Origin: an uncultured Blautia sp.
Lineage (GTDB): Bacteria > Bacillota > Clostridia > Lachnospirales > Lachnospiraceae
Direction of reading: 5' to 3'
NCBI GenBank assembly: GCA_900541985.1
Contig: UQLX01000002.1
Span: 133,099 to 197,098, forward strand
DNA length: 64,000 nt
Of this stretch, positions 52,263 through 60,851 are shown piece after piece. Below the pieces are notes generated by a model. That model did no database searches and was not told the DNA's origin. It worked only from the letters and a program-made list of their open reading frames with translations. The position numbers were made by a program, and so were the translations under genes. The stretch's first letter is position 1. Each line of letters begins with the position of its first letter.

Positions 52263-52423
52263 AAATTCACCTGATTGTTCTGTCTTCCGTTTTGATGTTT
52301 TTCGTATATAGTTTACCTGTTATTTTGCTATTTTTCAAGAATAAACTGTGATATTATGACATCGTCAAAAAAAGAAAGGAAGAGTCAGATGATTATTGAT
52401 GGAAATGAAATCGAAAAAAAGCC

Positions 52424-52681
52424 ATGAAAGAATTTCATCTTGGAAACAGAAAAGAAGGTCTTCGGATACAGGAAGAATTTGCATCCGCTTTCCGTACAGA
52501 ATACTCACAGAAGGATCACTGTCCCTGTACAAAGGCCTGTCGTTATCACGGCAACTGCAAGGAGTGCGTTGCCATCCACAGGGCTCATCAGGAACATGTG
52601 CCCAACTGTATGCGTACCATGATCAATCAGGAAATTGCGGTCCTGTCTGAACTGACAGAACATACTTATACTACTTTATAG
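52424..52681 (+). CDS. Small Cys-rich protein (DUF6485-like), possibly frameshifted at the start
   Basis: 85 residues with the pattern CPCTKACRYHGNCKECVAIH...PNC, a likely zinc-binding module. The ATG at 52424 has no RBS. A better start with AAGGAAGAG lies at 52389 but its frame (MIIDGNEIEKKP) ends at a TGA overlapping the ATG (ATGA). Between them is an A7 run (52414-52420); one extra A would fuse the two frames into a protein of about 97 residues. So it is either translated by coupled re-initiation, or by slippage, or carries a frameshift. Convergent with the nitroreductase gene. Confidence 0.7.
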   Translation: MKEFHLGNRKEGLRIQEEFASAFRTEYSQKDHCPCTKACRYHGNCKECVAIHRAHQEHVPNCMRTMINQEIAVLSELTEHTYTTL

Positions 52682-53201
52682 TATATACCCAGTTTTCCTT
52701 ACGGGGCTTTGTATGAGGGTATTCGCCTTCTGCATATCCAAGGACACAATGTCCGATCCCCTCATAATCGCCTTCGATCCCTAATGATTTCAGGATCTCC
52801 TTTCCCTCCGGAAGCTGAAATTCCTCCTTTGCCCGGTGGATCCAGCAGCTTCCGATTCCCAGGGAATGTGCAGCCAGCATAAGATTTCCCATAACAAGGC
52901 TGCCATCATACAGATATGTCGGAACAGTCTTATCTGCAAGTACGATCAAAACTGCCGGTGCTCCGTAAAAAGGATCTGAGTCTGTCCCCATGATCTCCCC
53001 GTTCAGTTTGGAAAGCTTTCTGATCAGTTCCCTGTTTGTGACTTTGATAATGACAGGAGACTGACGATTCCTTCCGGTTGCCGCCCAGGTTCCTGCTTCC
53101 ACAATCTGATCCAGGATTTCTTCCGGAACCGGATCCGGCTTAAAGCCGCGAACACTTCTTCTTGTCTGCATCAGTTCCAGAGTTTTGTTTGATTCGCTCA
53201 T
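52671..53201 (-). CDS. Nitroreductase family protein
   Basis: FMN-dependent NAD(P)H oxidoreductase. Signatures: LELMQTRRSVRGFKPDPVPEE at the FMN phosphate site, GTWAATGRNRQSPVIIKV, and LAAHSLGIGSCWIHRAKEEF. 176 residues, a short member of the family. Starts with GGAGG before the ATG. Natural substrate unknown. Separated from larE by 73 bases. Confidence 0.9.
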   Translation of the reverse strand: MSESNKTLELMQTRRSVRGFKPDPVPEEILDQIVEAGTWAATGRNRQSPVIIKVTNRELIRKLSKLNGEIMGTDSDPFYGAPAVLIVLADKTVPTYLYDGSLVMGNLMLAAHSLGIGSCWIHRAKEEFQLPEGKEILKSLGIEGDYEGIGHCVLGYAEGEYPHTKPRKENWVYTIK

Positions 53202-53274
53202 GATAATACCTCCATATGATTTATTGTAATAGCTCCTGCAGCGATCTCACGCTTTTCGGAAGTTATTTCACTGT

Positions 53275-54027
53275 TTACTCAGACCGGCGGGGCTTCAGAT
53301 CCAGAAGAAACCCACTGAAATAAGGACTCAAAAGCTCTGTGACCTTATCTCTTTTTTCAATCATCTCCGCCATCTGTTCCTCCGGGATCTGGATTCTTGC
53401 CGCTCCGTGAAACAATCGGACGCGAAAATCCCGAAAACCGATCCCCTTCAATTCTTCTTCTGCTTTTTCAATTGTCTCCAGCATTTCCCTCTGAAGTACG
53501 GTTCCGGTTGGTATCCGGGTTGCCAGACAGGCATAGGAAGGCTTGTCCCAGGTAAAAAGCCCCTCTTCTCTGGAACGTCTCCGGATTTCTTTTTTGGTCA
53601 GCCCACATTCCCGGAGAGGGGAAAGGACTTTAAGTTCATGCGCAGCCCTCATTCCCGGTCTGTCAAAAGAATCATCAGAGGCATTACTTCCATCCAGCAA
53701 AAGTGTATAGCCATCCTTCAAAGCTCTTTCCTTTAAGATGGAAAACAATGTTTTTTTGCAGTAATAGCATCTGTTTGCAGGATTGGCAGAAATCTCGTTC
53801 TCCTTTAAAACATCATGTTCTACTACAATAAGTGTTTTCCCAAGCTCTCTTGTCAGACGTCTGGCATCCTCCAGTTCAAAAGCAGGCTGAAATACTGTTT
53901 TTATAAAGTAAGGCTGTACGTCAGCGCCGTACTTCCCTGCCATTGCAAGAAGAAAAGCAGAGTCAACGCCGCCGGAAAATCCAAGTGCCGCCCTGGGATG
54001 CTGCAAAAAAAATTCTTTTAAAGTCAT
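53275..54027 (-). CDS. larE: LarE family ATP-dependent sulfur transferase (PP-loop)
   Basis: LarE makes the pincer dithio groups of the nickel cofactor of lactate racemase-type enzymes. PP-loop SGGVDS at residues 18-23, NRCYYCKK with C87 and C90, and KPSYACLATR with C167. Known LarE proteins either donate sulfur from a single Cys equivalent to C167 or bind a [4Fe-4S] cluster with three Cys; this one has all three. 250 residues. The start overlaps the helicase pseudogene stop as ATGA. No larA, larB or larC is present here. Confidence 0.88.
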   Translation of the reverse strand: MTLKEFFLQHPRAALGFSGGVDSAFLLAMAGKYGADVQPYFIKTVFQPAFELEDARRLTRELGKTLIVVEHDVLKENEISANPANRCYYCKKTLFSILKERALKDGYTLLLDGSNASDDSFDRPGMRAAHELKVLSPLRECGLTKKEIRRRSREEGLFTWDKPSYACLATRIPTGTVLQREMLETIEKAEEELKGIGFRDFRVRLFHGAARIQIPEEQMAEMIEKRDKVTELLSPYFSGFLLDLKPRRSE

Positions 54028-55022
54028 GTTGTTTTCTCCTGTATAAAATCAGACAGGCTCAGCTGTTCACAGGTTTCCATATTTTTCTGTCTTCCTGTTT
54101 TTTCTTTTTCAATATCCTTCTCCGGGAGTTCTTCCAGAAACGCAGAGGAATCTTCCGCAAAGGTCAGAAGCAGTTCCTCTCTTGCCCGGGTCATCCCCAC
54201 ATAAAACAGACGTCGTTCCTCTTCCACATCTGTGGGATTTTCCTCTCTTTCCAGAGGAACTTCTCCTTTTTCCATTCCAAAAAGAATTACTACAGGAAAT
54301 TCCAGTCCTTTGGAAGCATGAAGCGTCATAAGAGACACTGCGTCTCCATGATAGCTTTTTCCTCCGTATCGCTTTAAATCTCCTTCTTCACCCAGAAGAA
54401 CCGCGTCCAGAAATTCCTGGGTACTGTTATAAAAAATCGCCATATCTGCCAGCATCTGCAGGTTTTTATCTTCGGTAAGCTCCAGATCCTCTGCCCATTG
54501 CTGTATCAGTTTTTTTGGCTTTGTCCTTTTCCATTTCTTTTCATATCTGGCTGCCATTTCCTCATAAATGCCTGATGAAATCCGGCTGTCTTCCAGATTC
54601 CACAGTTTTTTTACAGCCTCTTCTCTGTAAGCAGGATTCTCCGGCTCTGACAGAGAACAGAAAAAACTGATTGTTCCCTGAACAAGAGGATTCTCCAAAA
54701 ATCCTTCTCTTCCCCGCACCACATAAGGAGTCCCTTCTTCTTTCCAGGGCTTCAGTTTACGCTCCATTCCCGGATTATTGCCGATCACTGCCAGAGCGCT
54801 GTTCAGGATATGTCCGGTACTCCGATAATTATATTCCAGAGAGATCTGCCTGGTTTCCGGATACTCTCTCTGCATTTTCGCAAAACAGCCGGAATCCGAG
54901 CCACGGAAGCCGTAAATAGACTGATCCGGATCTCCAATCACAAAAAGTTCTTTTCCATTTTTATTCCATTCCCGGATCAGTTCGTACTGTATCGGACTGA
55001 TATCCTGAAATTCATCCACCAT
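54024..55022 (-). CDS. Helicase C-terminal fragment of the broken fusion
   Basis: 332-residue frame carrying helicase motifs II onward: MVDEFQDISPIQ (Walker B), GDPDQSIYGFRGSD, LEYNYRSTG (motif IV), LMTLHASKGLEFPVV (motif V) and VEEERRLFYVGMTRAREELLL (motif VI). It lacks motif I and Ia. The ATG is an internal Met of the former gene with no RBS, so expression as a stand-alone protein is doubtful. Part of the pseudogene entry. Confidence 0.6.
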   Translation of the reverse strand: MVDEFQDISPIQYELIREWNKNGKELFVIGDPDQSIYGFRGSDSGCFAKMQREYPETRQISLEYNYRSTGHILNSALAVIGNNPGMERKLKPWKEEGTPYVVRGREGFLENPLVQGTISFFCSLSEPENPAYREEAVKKLWNLEDSRISSGIYEEMAARYEKKWKRTKPKKLIQQWAEDLELTEDKNLQMLADMAIFYNSTQEFLDAVLLGEEGDLKRYGGKSYHGDAVSLMTLHASKGLEFPVVILFGMEKGEVPLEREENPTDVEEERRLFYVGMTRAREELLLTFAEDSSAFLEELPEKDIEKEKTGRQKNMETCEQLSLSDFIQEKTT

Positions 55023-55155
55023 AAGATACGAAAAGTTTCATTCCCAGGACTGTTTTTTCCTGTTTTCATGATTTTCTCTGCATATTTTAAGTGTCTCGGT
55101 CAAAAGGTCGTCAAAGTCACAGAGGCCTCTGCGATGCAGCCGCTCCTGAGGTGTA

Positions 55156-56826
55156 TCAGATAATCCATATTCCCCACACAGTTCCTTTGCGATTTCTGTC
55201 AAAGCAGAAGTGTCTGCAAGAAAAATTTCCCGCCCCTGTCTTTTCAGAAAATCCAGACAAATGGAATGAAAGGTTCCTATGTGCATGCGACTGATGTTTC
55301 GTTTGGAACCAGGCTGCAGCGTAAGGCGTTCTTTTAATTCCTGCGCAGCCTGATTGGTGAAGGTCACGGCTGTGATCTCTCCCGGTCCTGCGGTCTATTG
55401 CCTCTGCAGCCTGCCTCTGTTTCTCATTCAGTTCTTCCTTTTTCCCGGTTTCTTTACAATTCTCTTCTTTTTGCTCTTCCTCATTCTGATTCAGGCGTTG
55501 ACCGGAAACGATTGTCTCTTTCTTATTCTTTTCTTCCGGATGCATTTCTTCTTCGCTGAAAAAAGACATCTGTCCATTTGGAGTTTCAATCTCATCCTGC
55601 TCAAAAAGGCGGATCACCCCATATTCTCCGTCAAATCCCGGAGTTCTTTTTACCTGTCCGGCTCTCAGCCTCCGTATCCCTTCTGCGATCATATATCCGG
55701 CCTCTTTCCGGATTTCCTCCACCGGTATTTCCCGGAGGATTTCAAATTCCGGTCCAAGCTTACAAAGCATGGTCTCGTACCGCTCCTGTACCTTTTTGCT
55801 GGCAGGTGTTTTTCCTGTGGAAGCTGCAATCACTTCAGGCAAAGGAACCAGATATTCAAATGGCTTTTTATTTTTTCTTTCCCTGCCGTCCTTCCGGTCA
55901 GAAAGCTGCAGCACCCTGTGATCCACACCGATTGTGATCTTCTTTCCACAGATCGGGCAGGTTCCCCCATACTTTTCAGACTCTTCCGGACTCAGACAAA
56001 GATGGCATTTCCTGTGTCCGTCAAAGTGGTATTTTCCTTCTTCCGGGAAAAATTCAATGGTTCCCTCCAGTCCCCTGCCTTCCTGAATTGCCTGATATAA
56101 TCCCTGATAACTCAAATCTATATCCAGAAGATTGGCTTCCCTGCCTAATTTAGCCGGAGAATGCGCGTCTGAATTGGAGATCAGCTGGAACCGATCCAGT
56201 GCAGAAAGCTTCCAGTTCATCAGAGGATCCGAAGAAAGCCCTGTTTCTACTGCATGGATATACGGGGTCAGATCTTCAAAACACTCCTCCACTGTATCAA
56301 AGCCGGAAAACGCTCCAAACATGGAAAAATGTGGCGTCCATATGTGAGCCGGGATCAGGATGCCCTGAGGACATAACTCCAGCATGATCTCCAGCAAATC
56401 ATGGCTGTCAAGGCCCAGGATCGGTCTTCCGTCCGAATGGATGTTTCCTATAGTCTCCAGTTTTTTGGAAAGCTTCTCTGCGTCCTCCAGCCCCGGAAGA
56501 AGAATCACATTATGAACCTTTCTCACCTTACCGTTTTTCTTATAAATAGAGCTGATCTCACCGGAAAGCACAAACCTTGGCGCGTTGTTTCGATATTCCC
56601 CGCTTTCTTCCAGCACAGCCTCCTCTTTTAAACAATACAGCCCGTCTTCTGCGGGAATCAGCTTTTCTTTCAGTTCCTCTCTCCATTGCGGATGGGTAAA
56701 ATCTCCGGTACCTAAAATGGAGATTCCTTTTTTTCTTGCCCACAGATCCAGATATTCCGGTGTTCCCTGTTTACTGGTAGCACGGGAATACCGGGAATGA
56801 ATATGTAAATCTGCAATTCCCTTCAT
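55156..56826 (-). CDS. PHP-domain part of the broken fusion
   Basis: First 479 residues are a well-conserved PHP phosphoesterase with metal motifs DLHIHSRYS, GTGDFTHP, LSGEISSIYKKNGK, IPAHIWTPHFSMFG and NSDAHSPAKLG, and a zinc-ribbon-like CHLC...CPIC (residues near 272-295). The next 77 residues to the stop are out-of-frame sequence. It may still make a folded PHP protein since the ATG, promoter-like TATAAT (56865-56860) and PHP domain are intact. Part of the pseudogene entry. Confidence 0.7.
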   Translation of the reverse strand: MKGIADLHIHSRYSRATSKQGTPEYLDLWARKKGISILGTGDFTHPQWREELKEKLIPAEDGLYCLKEEAVLEESGEYRNNAPRFVLSGEISSIYKKNGKVRKVHNVILLPGLEDAEKLSKKLETIGNIHSDGRPILGLDSHDLLEIMLELCPQGILIPAHIWTPHFSMFGAFSGFDTVEECFEDLTPYIHAVETGLSSDPLMNWKLSALDRFQLISNSDAHSPAKLGREANLLDIDLSYQGLYQAIQEGRGLEGTIEFFPEEGKYHFDGHRKCHLCLSPEESEKYGGTCPICGKKITIGVDHRVLQLSDRKDGRERKNKKPFEYLVPLPEVIAASTGKTPASKKVQERYETMLCKLGPEFEILREIPVEEIRKEAGYMIAEGIRRLRAGQVKRTPGFDGEYGVIRLFEQDEIETPNGQMSFFSEEEMHPEEKNKKETIVSGQRLNQNEEEQKEENCKETGKKEELNEKQRQAAEAIDRRTGRDHSRDLHQSGCAGIKRTPYAAAWFQTKHQSHAHRNLSFHLSGFSEKTGAGNFSCRHFCFDRNRKGTVWGIWII

Positions 56827-56967
56827 TTTATTCTCCCTGTAACCAAATTTTCTGTTAAAATTATAACACTTTTCATTTCTTATGGGAAGTCAGTATACAA
56901 CAGGATTCTCCAAACTTTTAAAACTGTAAATAAACATTTAAAAATTGCAGTTCTGAATCTTACCCAT

Positions 56968-57012
56968 AAAAAATAGCTGTCCTGACTTTGACGAGACAGA
57001 CAGCTATTTTTT
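56968..57012 (-). terminator. Terminator of leuS
   Basis: AAAAATAGCTGTC / GACAGCTATTTTTT stem with a longer imperfect loop; T run on the minus strand about 75 bases past the leuS stop. The rest of the 260-base gap to the PHP gene holds only a candidate TATAAT for that gene. Confidence 0.85.
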
Positions 57013-57086
57013 ATAACAATTTAAGTATAACCTGGTACTGCAAATTTTACTACGAGAACTGACAGAACCAGATCCTCTTTTCATAT

Positions 57087-59495
57087 TTATTTCTGCACAA
57101 TATTGATGATCTTCTTCGGAACATAAATCTCTTTGATGATTGTTCCTGTCAGCTTATCTGCAACCACCTCTTTTGCTTTTGCAAGGGCAGTCTCTTTGTC
57201 TGCATCCACCGGAAGAGCTACCACACCTCTTGTCTTGCCGTTGATCTGAACAGCGATCTCAATGGTATTCTCTACGGTCTTAGCTTCGTCATACTCCGGC
57301 CATGGCTGCTGATATACATAGCCTTCATAGCCGCAGGTATTCCAAATCTCCTCTGTAATATGAGGCGCTACCGGATTCAGAAGAAGCAGGAAGGCACGGT
57401 ATTCGCCTTTTGTGATGCTTCCCTTTTTGGCAAAGTCATTGAGAAGGGTCATCAGCGCTGCAATTGCCGTGTTGTATTTCAGATTCTCAAAATCATTGCT
57501 TACTTTTTTGATGGTCTGATGCATCTTCGTTTCCATATCACTGCTGAAGCCGTCACCTTCTACAAGGATATCCTGCAGTTTCCATACACGCTCCAGGAAA
57601 CGACGGCAGCCCTTTACACCATTCTCTGACCAGGATGCGCTAAGGTCAAAGGCACCAATGAACATTTCATAGGTACGGAGGGTGTCTGCGCCGTAATCAT
57701 TGACGATATCGTCCGGATTTACTACGTTTCCGCGGGATTTTGACATTTTTTCACCGTTTTCGCCGAGAATCATTCCATGAGAGGTACGTTTCTGGTATGG
57801 TTCCGGGCAAGGCACAACCTTATTATCATACAGGAATTTATGCCAGAAACGGGAATACAGAAGATGGAGGGTTGTATGCTCCATTCCACCATTATACCAG
57901 TCAACCGGCAGCCAGTAATTCAGTGCCTCCGGGCTTGCAAGCGCTTCTGTATTATGCGGATCTGTATAACGAAGGAAATACCAGGAGGAACCGGCCCACT
58001 GAGGCATAGTATCTGTCTCACGTTTCGCAGGTCCGCCACAGCATGGACAGGTGGTATTTACCCAGTCAGTCATAGCTGCCAGAGGAGACTCTCCGTTGTC
58101 TGTAGGCATGTAGCTCTCTACATCCGGAAGTTCCAGAGGAAGTTCGCTTTCCGGAAGTGCTACATAACCGCACTTGTCACAGTGTACGATCGGGATCGGC
58201 TCTCCCCAGTAACGCTGACGGGAAAATACCCAGTCTCTCAGCTTGTAATTTGTTTTTCCTGTTCCAAGCTTCTTCTCTTCCAGCCACTCAATGATCTTCT
58301 TCTTTGCATCGGCAACTTCCAGACCATCCAGGAATCCGGAATTGACCATTTTACCGGTAGCAACATCTGTAAAAGCTTCTTCCTGTACGTTTGCACCACC
58401 TGCTACTACCTCGATGATCGGCATATTAAACTTCTTTGCGAACTCCCAGTCACGGGTATCATGAGCCGGAACAGCCATGATCGCGCCGGTACCATAGCTC
58501 ATCAGTACATAATCGGAAACCCAGATCGGAATTTCCTTTCCGTTTACCGGATTTACGGCACGGATACCGTCAATCTGTACACCTGTCTTTTCTTTTGCAA
58601 GCTCAGAACGCTCAAAATCAGACTTCCTTGCAGCCTGTTCCTGGTACTCGTGAACAGCATCCAGGTTTTTGATTTCGTCTTTATATTTTTCCAGCATTGG
58701 ATGCTCCGGAGAAACAACCATATAGGTTGCGCCAAAAAGAGTATCCGGTCTGGTTGTATAAACAGTCAGCTTATCTTCTTTTCCGGCAATGGCAAAGTCA
58801 ACCTCTGCTCCCTGGCTTTTTCCGATCCAGTTTTTCTGGGAAACCTTTACACGTTCAATATAATCAACATCATTAAGGCCTTCCAGAAGCTTTTCTGCAT
58901 AATCAGTGATCTTCAGCATCCACTGGCTTTTTACCTTGCGGACAACCGGAGAACCACACCGCTCACAGACACCATTTACTACTTCTTCATTGGCAAGTCC
59001 TACCTTACAGGAGGTACACCAGTTGATCGGCATTTCTGTTTTGTAAGCAAGACCGGCATTAAACAGCTTCAGGAAAATCCACTGAGTCCATTTATAGTAT
59101 TCCGGATCTGTGGTATTTACTTCTCTGTCCCAGTCAAAAGAATATCCCAGAGAATGAAGCTGCTCTTTAAATCGTTTTACATTATTTGCGGTAACGATCT
59201 TTGGATGGATCTTATTCTTGATGGCATAGTTTTCTGTGGGAAGGCCAAAAGCATCCCATCCCATAGGATAAAGTACATTGTAGCCCTGCATTCTTCTTTT
59301 TCTTGCAACAATATCCAGAGCTGTGTACGGTCTTGGATGCCCTACATGAAGTCCCTGTCCTGACGGATACGGAAACTCTACCAGAGCATAATATTTCGGT
59401 TTGCTGTAATCATCTGTTGCGGCAAAAGCTTTATTGTCATCCCAGATCTTCTGCCACTTTTTCTCGATCACCTTATGATTGTAAGGTACTGACAT
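57087..59495 (-). CDS. leuS: Leucyl-tRNA synthetase
   Basis: Class I synthetase with editing. HIGH-type motif H50-VGH, zinc module CTSCKVGLANEEV...CERCGSP, editing CP1 domain (TTRPDTLFGATYMV, MAVPAHDTRDWEFA), KMSKS as GEKMSKSRGN, and a C-terminal anticodon-binding region. 802 residues, normal. Single gene behind a leucine T-box. Confidence 0.98.
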   Translation of the reverse strand: MSVPYNHKVIEKKWQKIWDDNKAFAATDDYSKPKYYALVEFPYPSGQGLHVGHPRPYTALDIVARKRRMQGYNVLYPMGWDAFGLPTENYAIKNKIHPKIVTANNVKRFKEQLHSLGYSFDWDREVNTTDPEYYKWTQWIFLKLFNAGLAYKTEMPINWCTSCKVGLANEEVVNGVCERCGSPVVRKVKSQWMLKITDYAEKLLEGLNDVDYIERVKVSQKNWIGKSQGAEVDFAIAGKEDKLTVYTTRPDTLFGATYMVVSPEHPMLEKYKDEIKNLDAVHEYQEQAARKSDFERSELAKEKTGVQIDGIRAVNPVNGKEIPIWVSDYVLMSYGTGAIMAVPAHDTRDWEFAKKFNMPIIEVVAGGANVQEEAFTDVATGKMVNSGFLDGLEVADAKKKIIEWLEEKKLGTGKTNYKLRDWVFSRQRYWGEPIPIVHCDKCGYVALPESELPLELPDVESYMPTDNGESPLAAMTDWVNTTCPCCGGPAKRETDTMPQWAGSSWYFLRYTDPHNTEALASPEALNYWLPVDWYNGGMEHTTLHLLYSRFWHKFLYDNKVVPCPEPYQKRTSHGMILGENGEKMSKSRGNVVNPDDIVNDYGADTLRTYEMFIGAFDLSASWSENGVKGCRRFLERVWKLQDILVEGDGFSSDMETKMHQTIKKVSNDFENLKYNTAIAALMTLLNDFAKKGSITKGEYRAFLLLLNPVAPHITEEIWNTCGYEGYVYQQPWPEYDEAKTVENTIEIAVQINGKTRGVVALPVDADKETALAKAKEVVADKLTGTIIKEIYVPKKIINIVQK

Positions 59496-59514
59496 AATTT
59501 TTCCTCCTTATAGC

Positions 59515-59764
59515 AAATAAAAAAGCCCTTCTTCTCCATATTTAGAGACGAAGGGCTAAATTCCGTGGTACCACTCTAATTCATCGGACACCTAATCCGA
59601 TGCACTCATTGAATCTGTAACGGGATTTCCCGTCCAAAGCTACTTTTCTTTCACTCCGGCAACTCCAAGGCGAGTTCAGAAACGTCCTTTCCTGCCTCGC
59701 ACCAGACGGCAGGTCTCTGAAAAAGGTTTCCTTTCTTACTGCTCCTCTTCTTCGTCTTTGTTCC
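59515..59764 (-). promoter_or_regulatory. T-box riboswitch, leucine specific
   Basis: Transcript order: stem I with GGTGCGAGGC, specifier loop GAA-CTC-G with CTC at 59674-59672 (leucine codon), T-box GTGGTACCACGGAA (59574-59561) and a terminator stem AGCCCTTC.. / ..GAAGGGCT with a T run (59557-59519). Uncharged tRNA-Leu should favour the antiterminator and leuS expression. Confidence 0.93.
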
Positions 59765-59769
59765 TAATA

Positions 59770-59798
59770 ATTCTAACCATTCCCTGTATGTTTGTCAA
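59770..59798 (-). promoter_or_regulatory. Promoter of the leuS T-box transcript
   Basis: Minus strand TTGACA (59798-59793), 17-base spacer, TAGAAT (59775-59770). The -35 overlaps the pflA stop codon. Confidence 0.85.
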
Positions 59799-60562
59799 GG
59801 ATTAAATTCTCCCGAGATGCTTCTCTGAAACGCTCTCAGTATGATATTCCGCGCCTCCCTGGCTTTTTCCGCATCCATATTTTCTATTTGTTCAAGAGGA
59901 TAAGAAAGACCCAGCTTTTCATATTTGACCTTTCCCATAGTATGATAAGGAAGAACTTCCAGTCCCCTGACATTTTTAAACCCTGCCAGAAGCTTTCCAA
60001 AATTTTTCAGATGCTCTTCCTGATCTGTAATCCCCGGTACCACCACATGGCGTACGATCATGGGAATCTCGGCTTTTTCAAGCGCTCCGGCAAATTCCAG
60101 CACATGCTTCTGGCTTAGTCCGGTCAGCGCTTTATGCTCCTCTTCATTACTGTGCTTAAAATCCAAAAGCACAAGATCAAGGACATCAAACAGTTTTTCA
60201 AACTCCTGCTGCCTTTCCTTTCGATACATGATCCCGGAAGTATCCAGACAAGTATGGATCCCCTGTTTTTTTGCCTCGCGGAAAAGTTCTGTCAGGAAAT
60301 CAAGCTGCATAAGAGGTTCTCCGCCGGTAGCGGTAATCCCTCCGTTTTTATAAAAAACCTCATTCTTTTTGTAGGCATCCAGTATTTCTTCCACTGTCAT
60401 CCTCTTTCCTTCTCCCTGTTTCCAGGTATCCGGATTGTGGCAGTACAGGCATCTCATGGGACAGCCCTGAAAGAATACTACAAAACGAACTCCGGGACCA
60501 TCAACGGTCCCGAAGCTCTCTGTAGAATGAATATATCCCTTATGGTCATATTCTTTTTGCAT
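59795..60562 (-). CDS. pflA: Pyruvate formate-lyase activating enzyme
   Basis: Radical SAM activase that abstracts a hydrogen from the glycyl-radical site. Motif C34-x3-C38-x2-C41 in GCPMRCLYCHNP, then TATGGEPLMQ (SAM-binding GGE). I use the ATG at 60562 (MQKEYDHKGYIHSTESFGTVDGPG), four bases past the stop of the glycyl-radical gene; GAGGG lies upstream. 255 residues, normal. Third gene of the operon. Confidence 0.95.
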   Translation of the reverse strand: MQKEYDHKGYIHSTESFGTVDGPGVRFVVFFQGCPMRCLYCHNPDTWKQGEGKRMTVEEILDAYKKNEVFYKNGGITATGGEPLMQLDFLTELFREAKKQGIHTCLDTSGIMYRKERQQEFEKLFDVLDLVLLDFKHSNEEEHKALTGLSQKHVLEFAGALEKAEIPMIVRHVVVPGITDQEEHLKNFGKLLAGFKNVRGLEVLPYHTMGKVKYEKLGLSYPLEQIENMDAEKAREARNIILRAFQRSISGEFNP

Positions 60563-60566
60563 CTGC

Positions 60567-60809
60567 TTACATTCCCTCATGGAAGGTTCTGGAAATAACC
60601 TCATCCTGCTGCTCTTTTGTCAGCTTATTGAAGTTTACCGCGTAGCCGGATACACGAACAGTCAGCTGCGGATATTTTTCCGGATGTGCCTGTGCATCCA
60701 GAAGTGTTTCTCTTGTAAAAACATTTACGTTCAGGTGATGACCGCCTTTTTCTACATAACCGTCAAGTAAATTTACCAGGTTATCTACCTGTGCGTCACT
60801 GATATTCAT
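60567..60809 (-). CDS. Stand-alone glycyl-radical domain (C-terminal part of pyruvate formate-lyase, GrcA-like)
   Basis: 80 residues corresponding to the normal C-terminus of pyruvate formate-lyase: VDNLVNLLDGYVEKGGHHLN, FTRETLLDAQAHPEKYPQL, then RVSGYAVNF with G55 as radical site, and EVISRTFHEGM. The ATG has AGGAGG eight bases upstream. The core gene upstream lacks this domain, so the two proteins must associate for activity. Unlike E. coli GrcA it has no other N-terminal part. The ATG is in the same frame as the core gene, separated by its TGA stop and 14 codons. Confidence 0.9.
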   Translation of the reverse strand: MNISDAQVDNLVNLLDGYVEKGGHHLNVNVFTRETLLDAQAHPEKYPQLTVRVSGYAVNFNKLTKEQQDEVISRTFHEGM

Positions 60810-60851
60810 AGTAAAATCCTCCTGTAATCTAAGATATTTATAATTGAAAGA

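Larger units (their letters stand above)
54024..56826 (-). pseudogene. Broken PHP-domain/UvrD helicase fusion gene
   Basis: Intact relatives encode an N-terminal PHP (TIGR00375-type) domain joined to a UvrD/PcrA-type helicase. Here the PHP part reads normally to LNEKQRQAAEAID (about 55390), then the frame changes: where the Walker A loop (AGPGTGKT) should be, GCAGGACCGGGAGAGATC in another frame joins AGPG directly to EITAVTFTNQAAQE. About 40-45 residues including the P-loop lysine are missing. Further on, the frame holding GTFHSICLDFL ends at TGA (55040-55038) and continues in the same frame into SYLMVDEFQDISPIQYE. So at least one deletion with frameshift plus one nonsense change. Confidence 0.85.

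Noticed and set aside
55038..55040. TGA in the helicase frame as a selenocysteine codon
   Set aside because: The position is not a conserved Cys in UvrD-type helicases and the gene is also frameshifted elsewhere.
57777..59363. 528-codon plus-strand frame opposite leuS
   Set aside because: Lies antisense to a fully conserved synthetase, has no RBS or promoter, and its translation has Cys/His/Phe-rich random composition.
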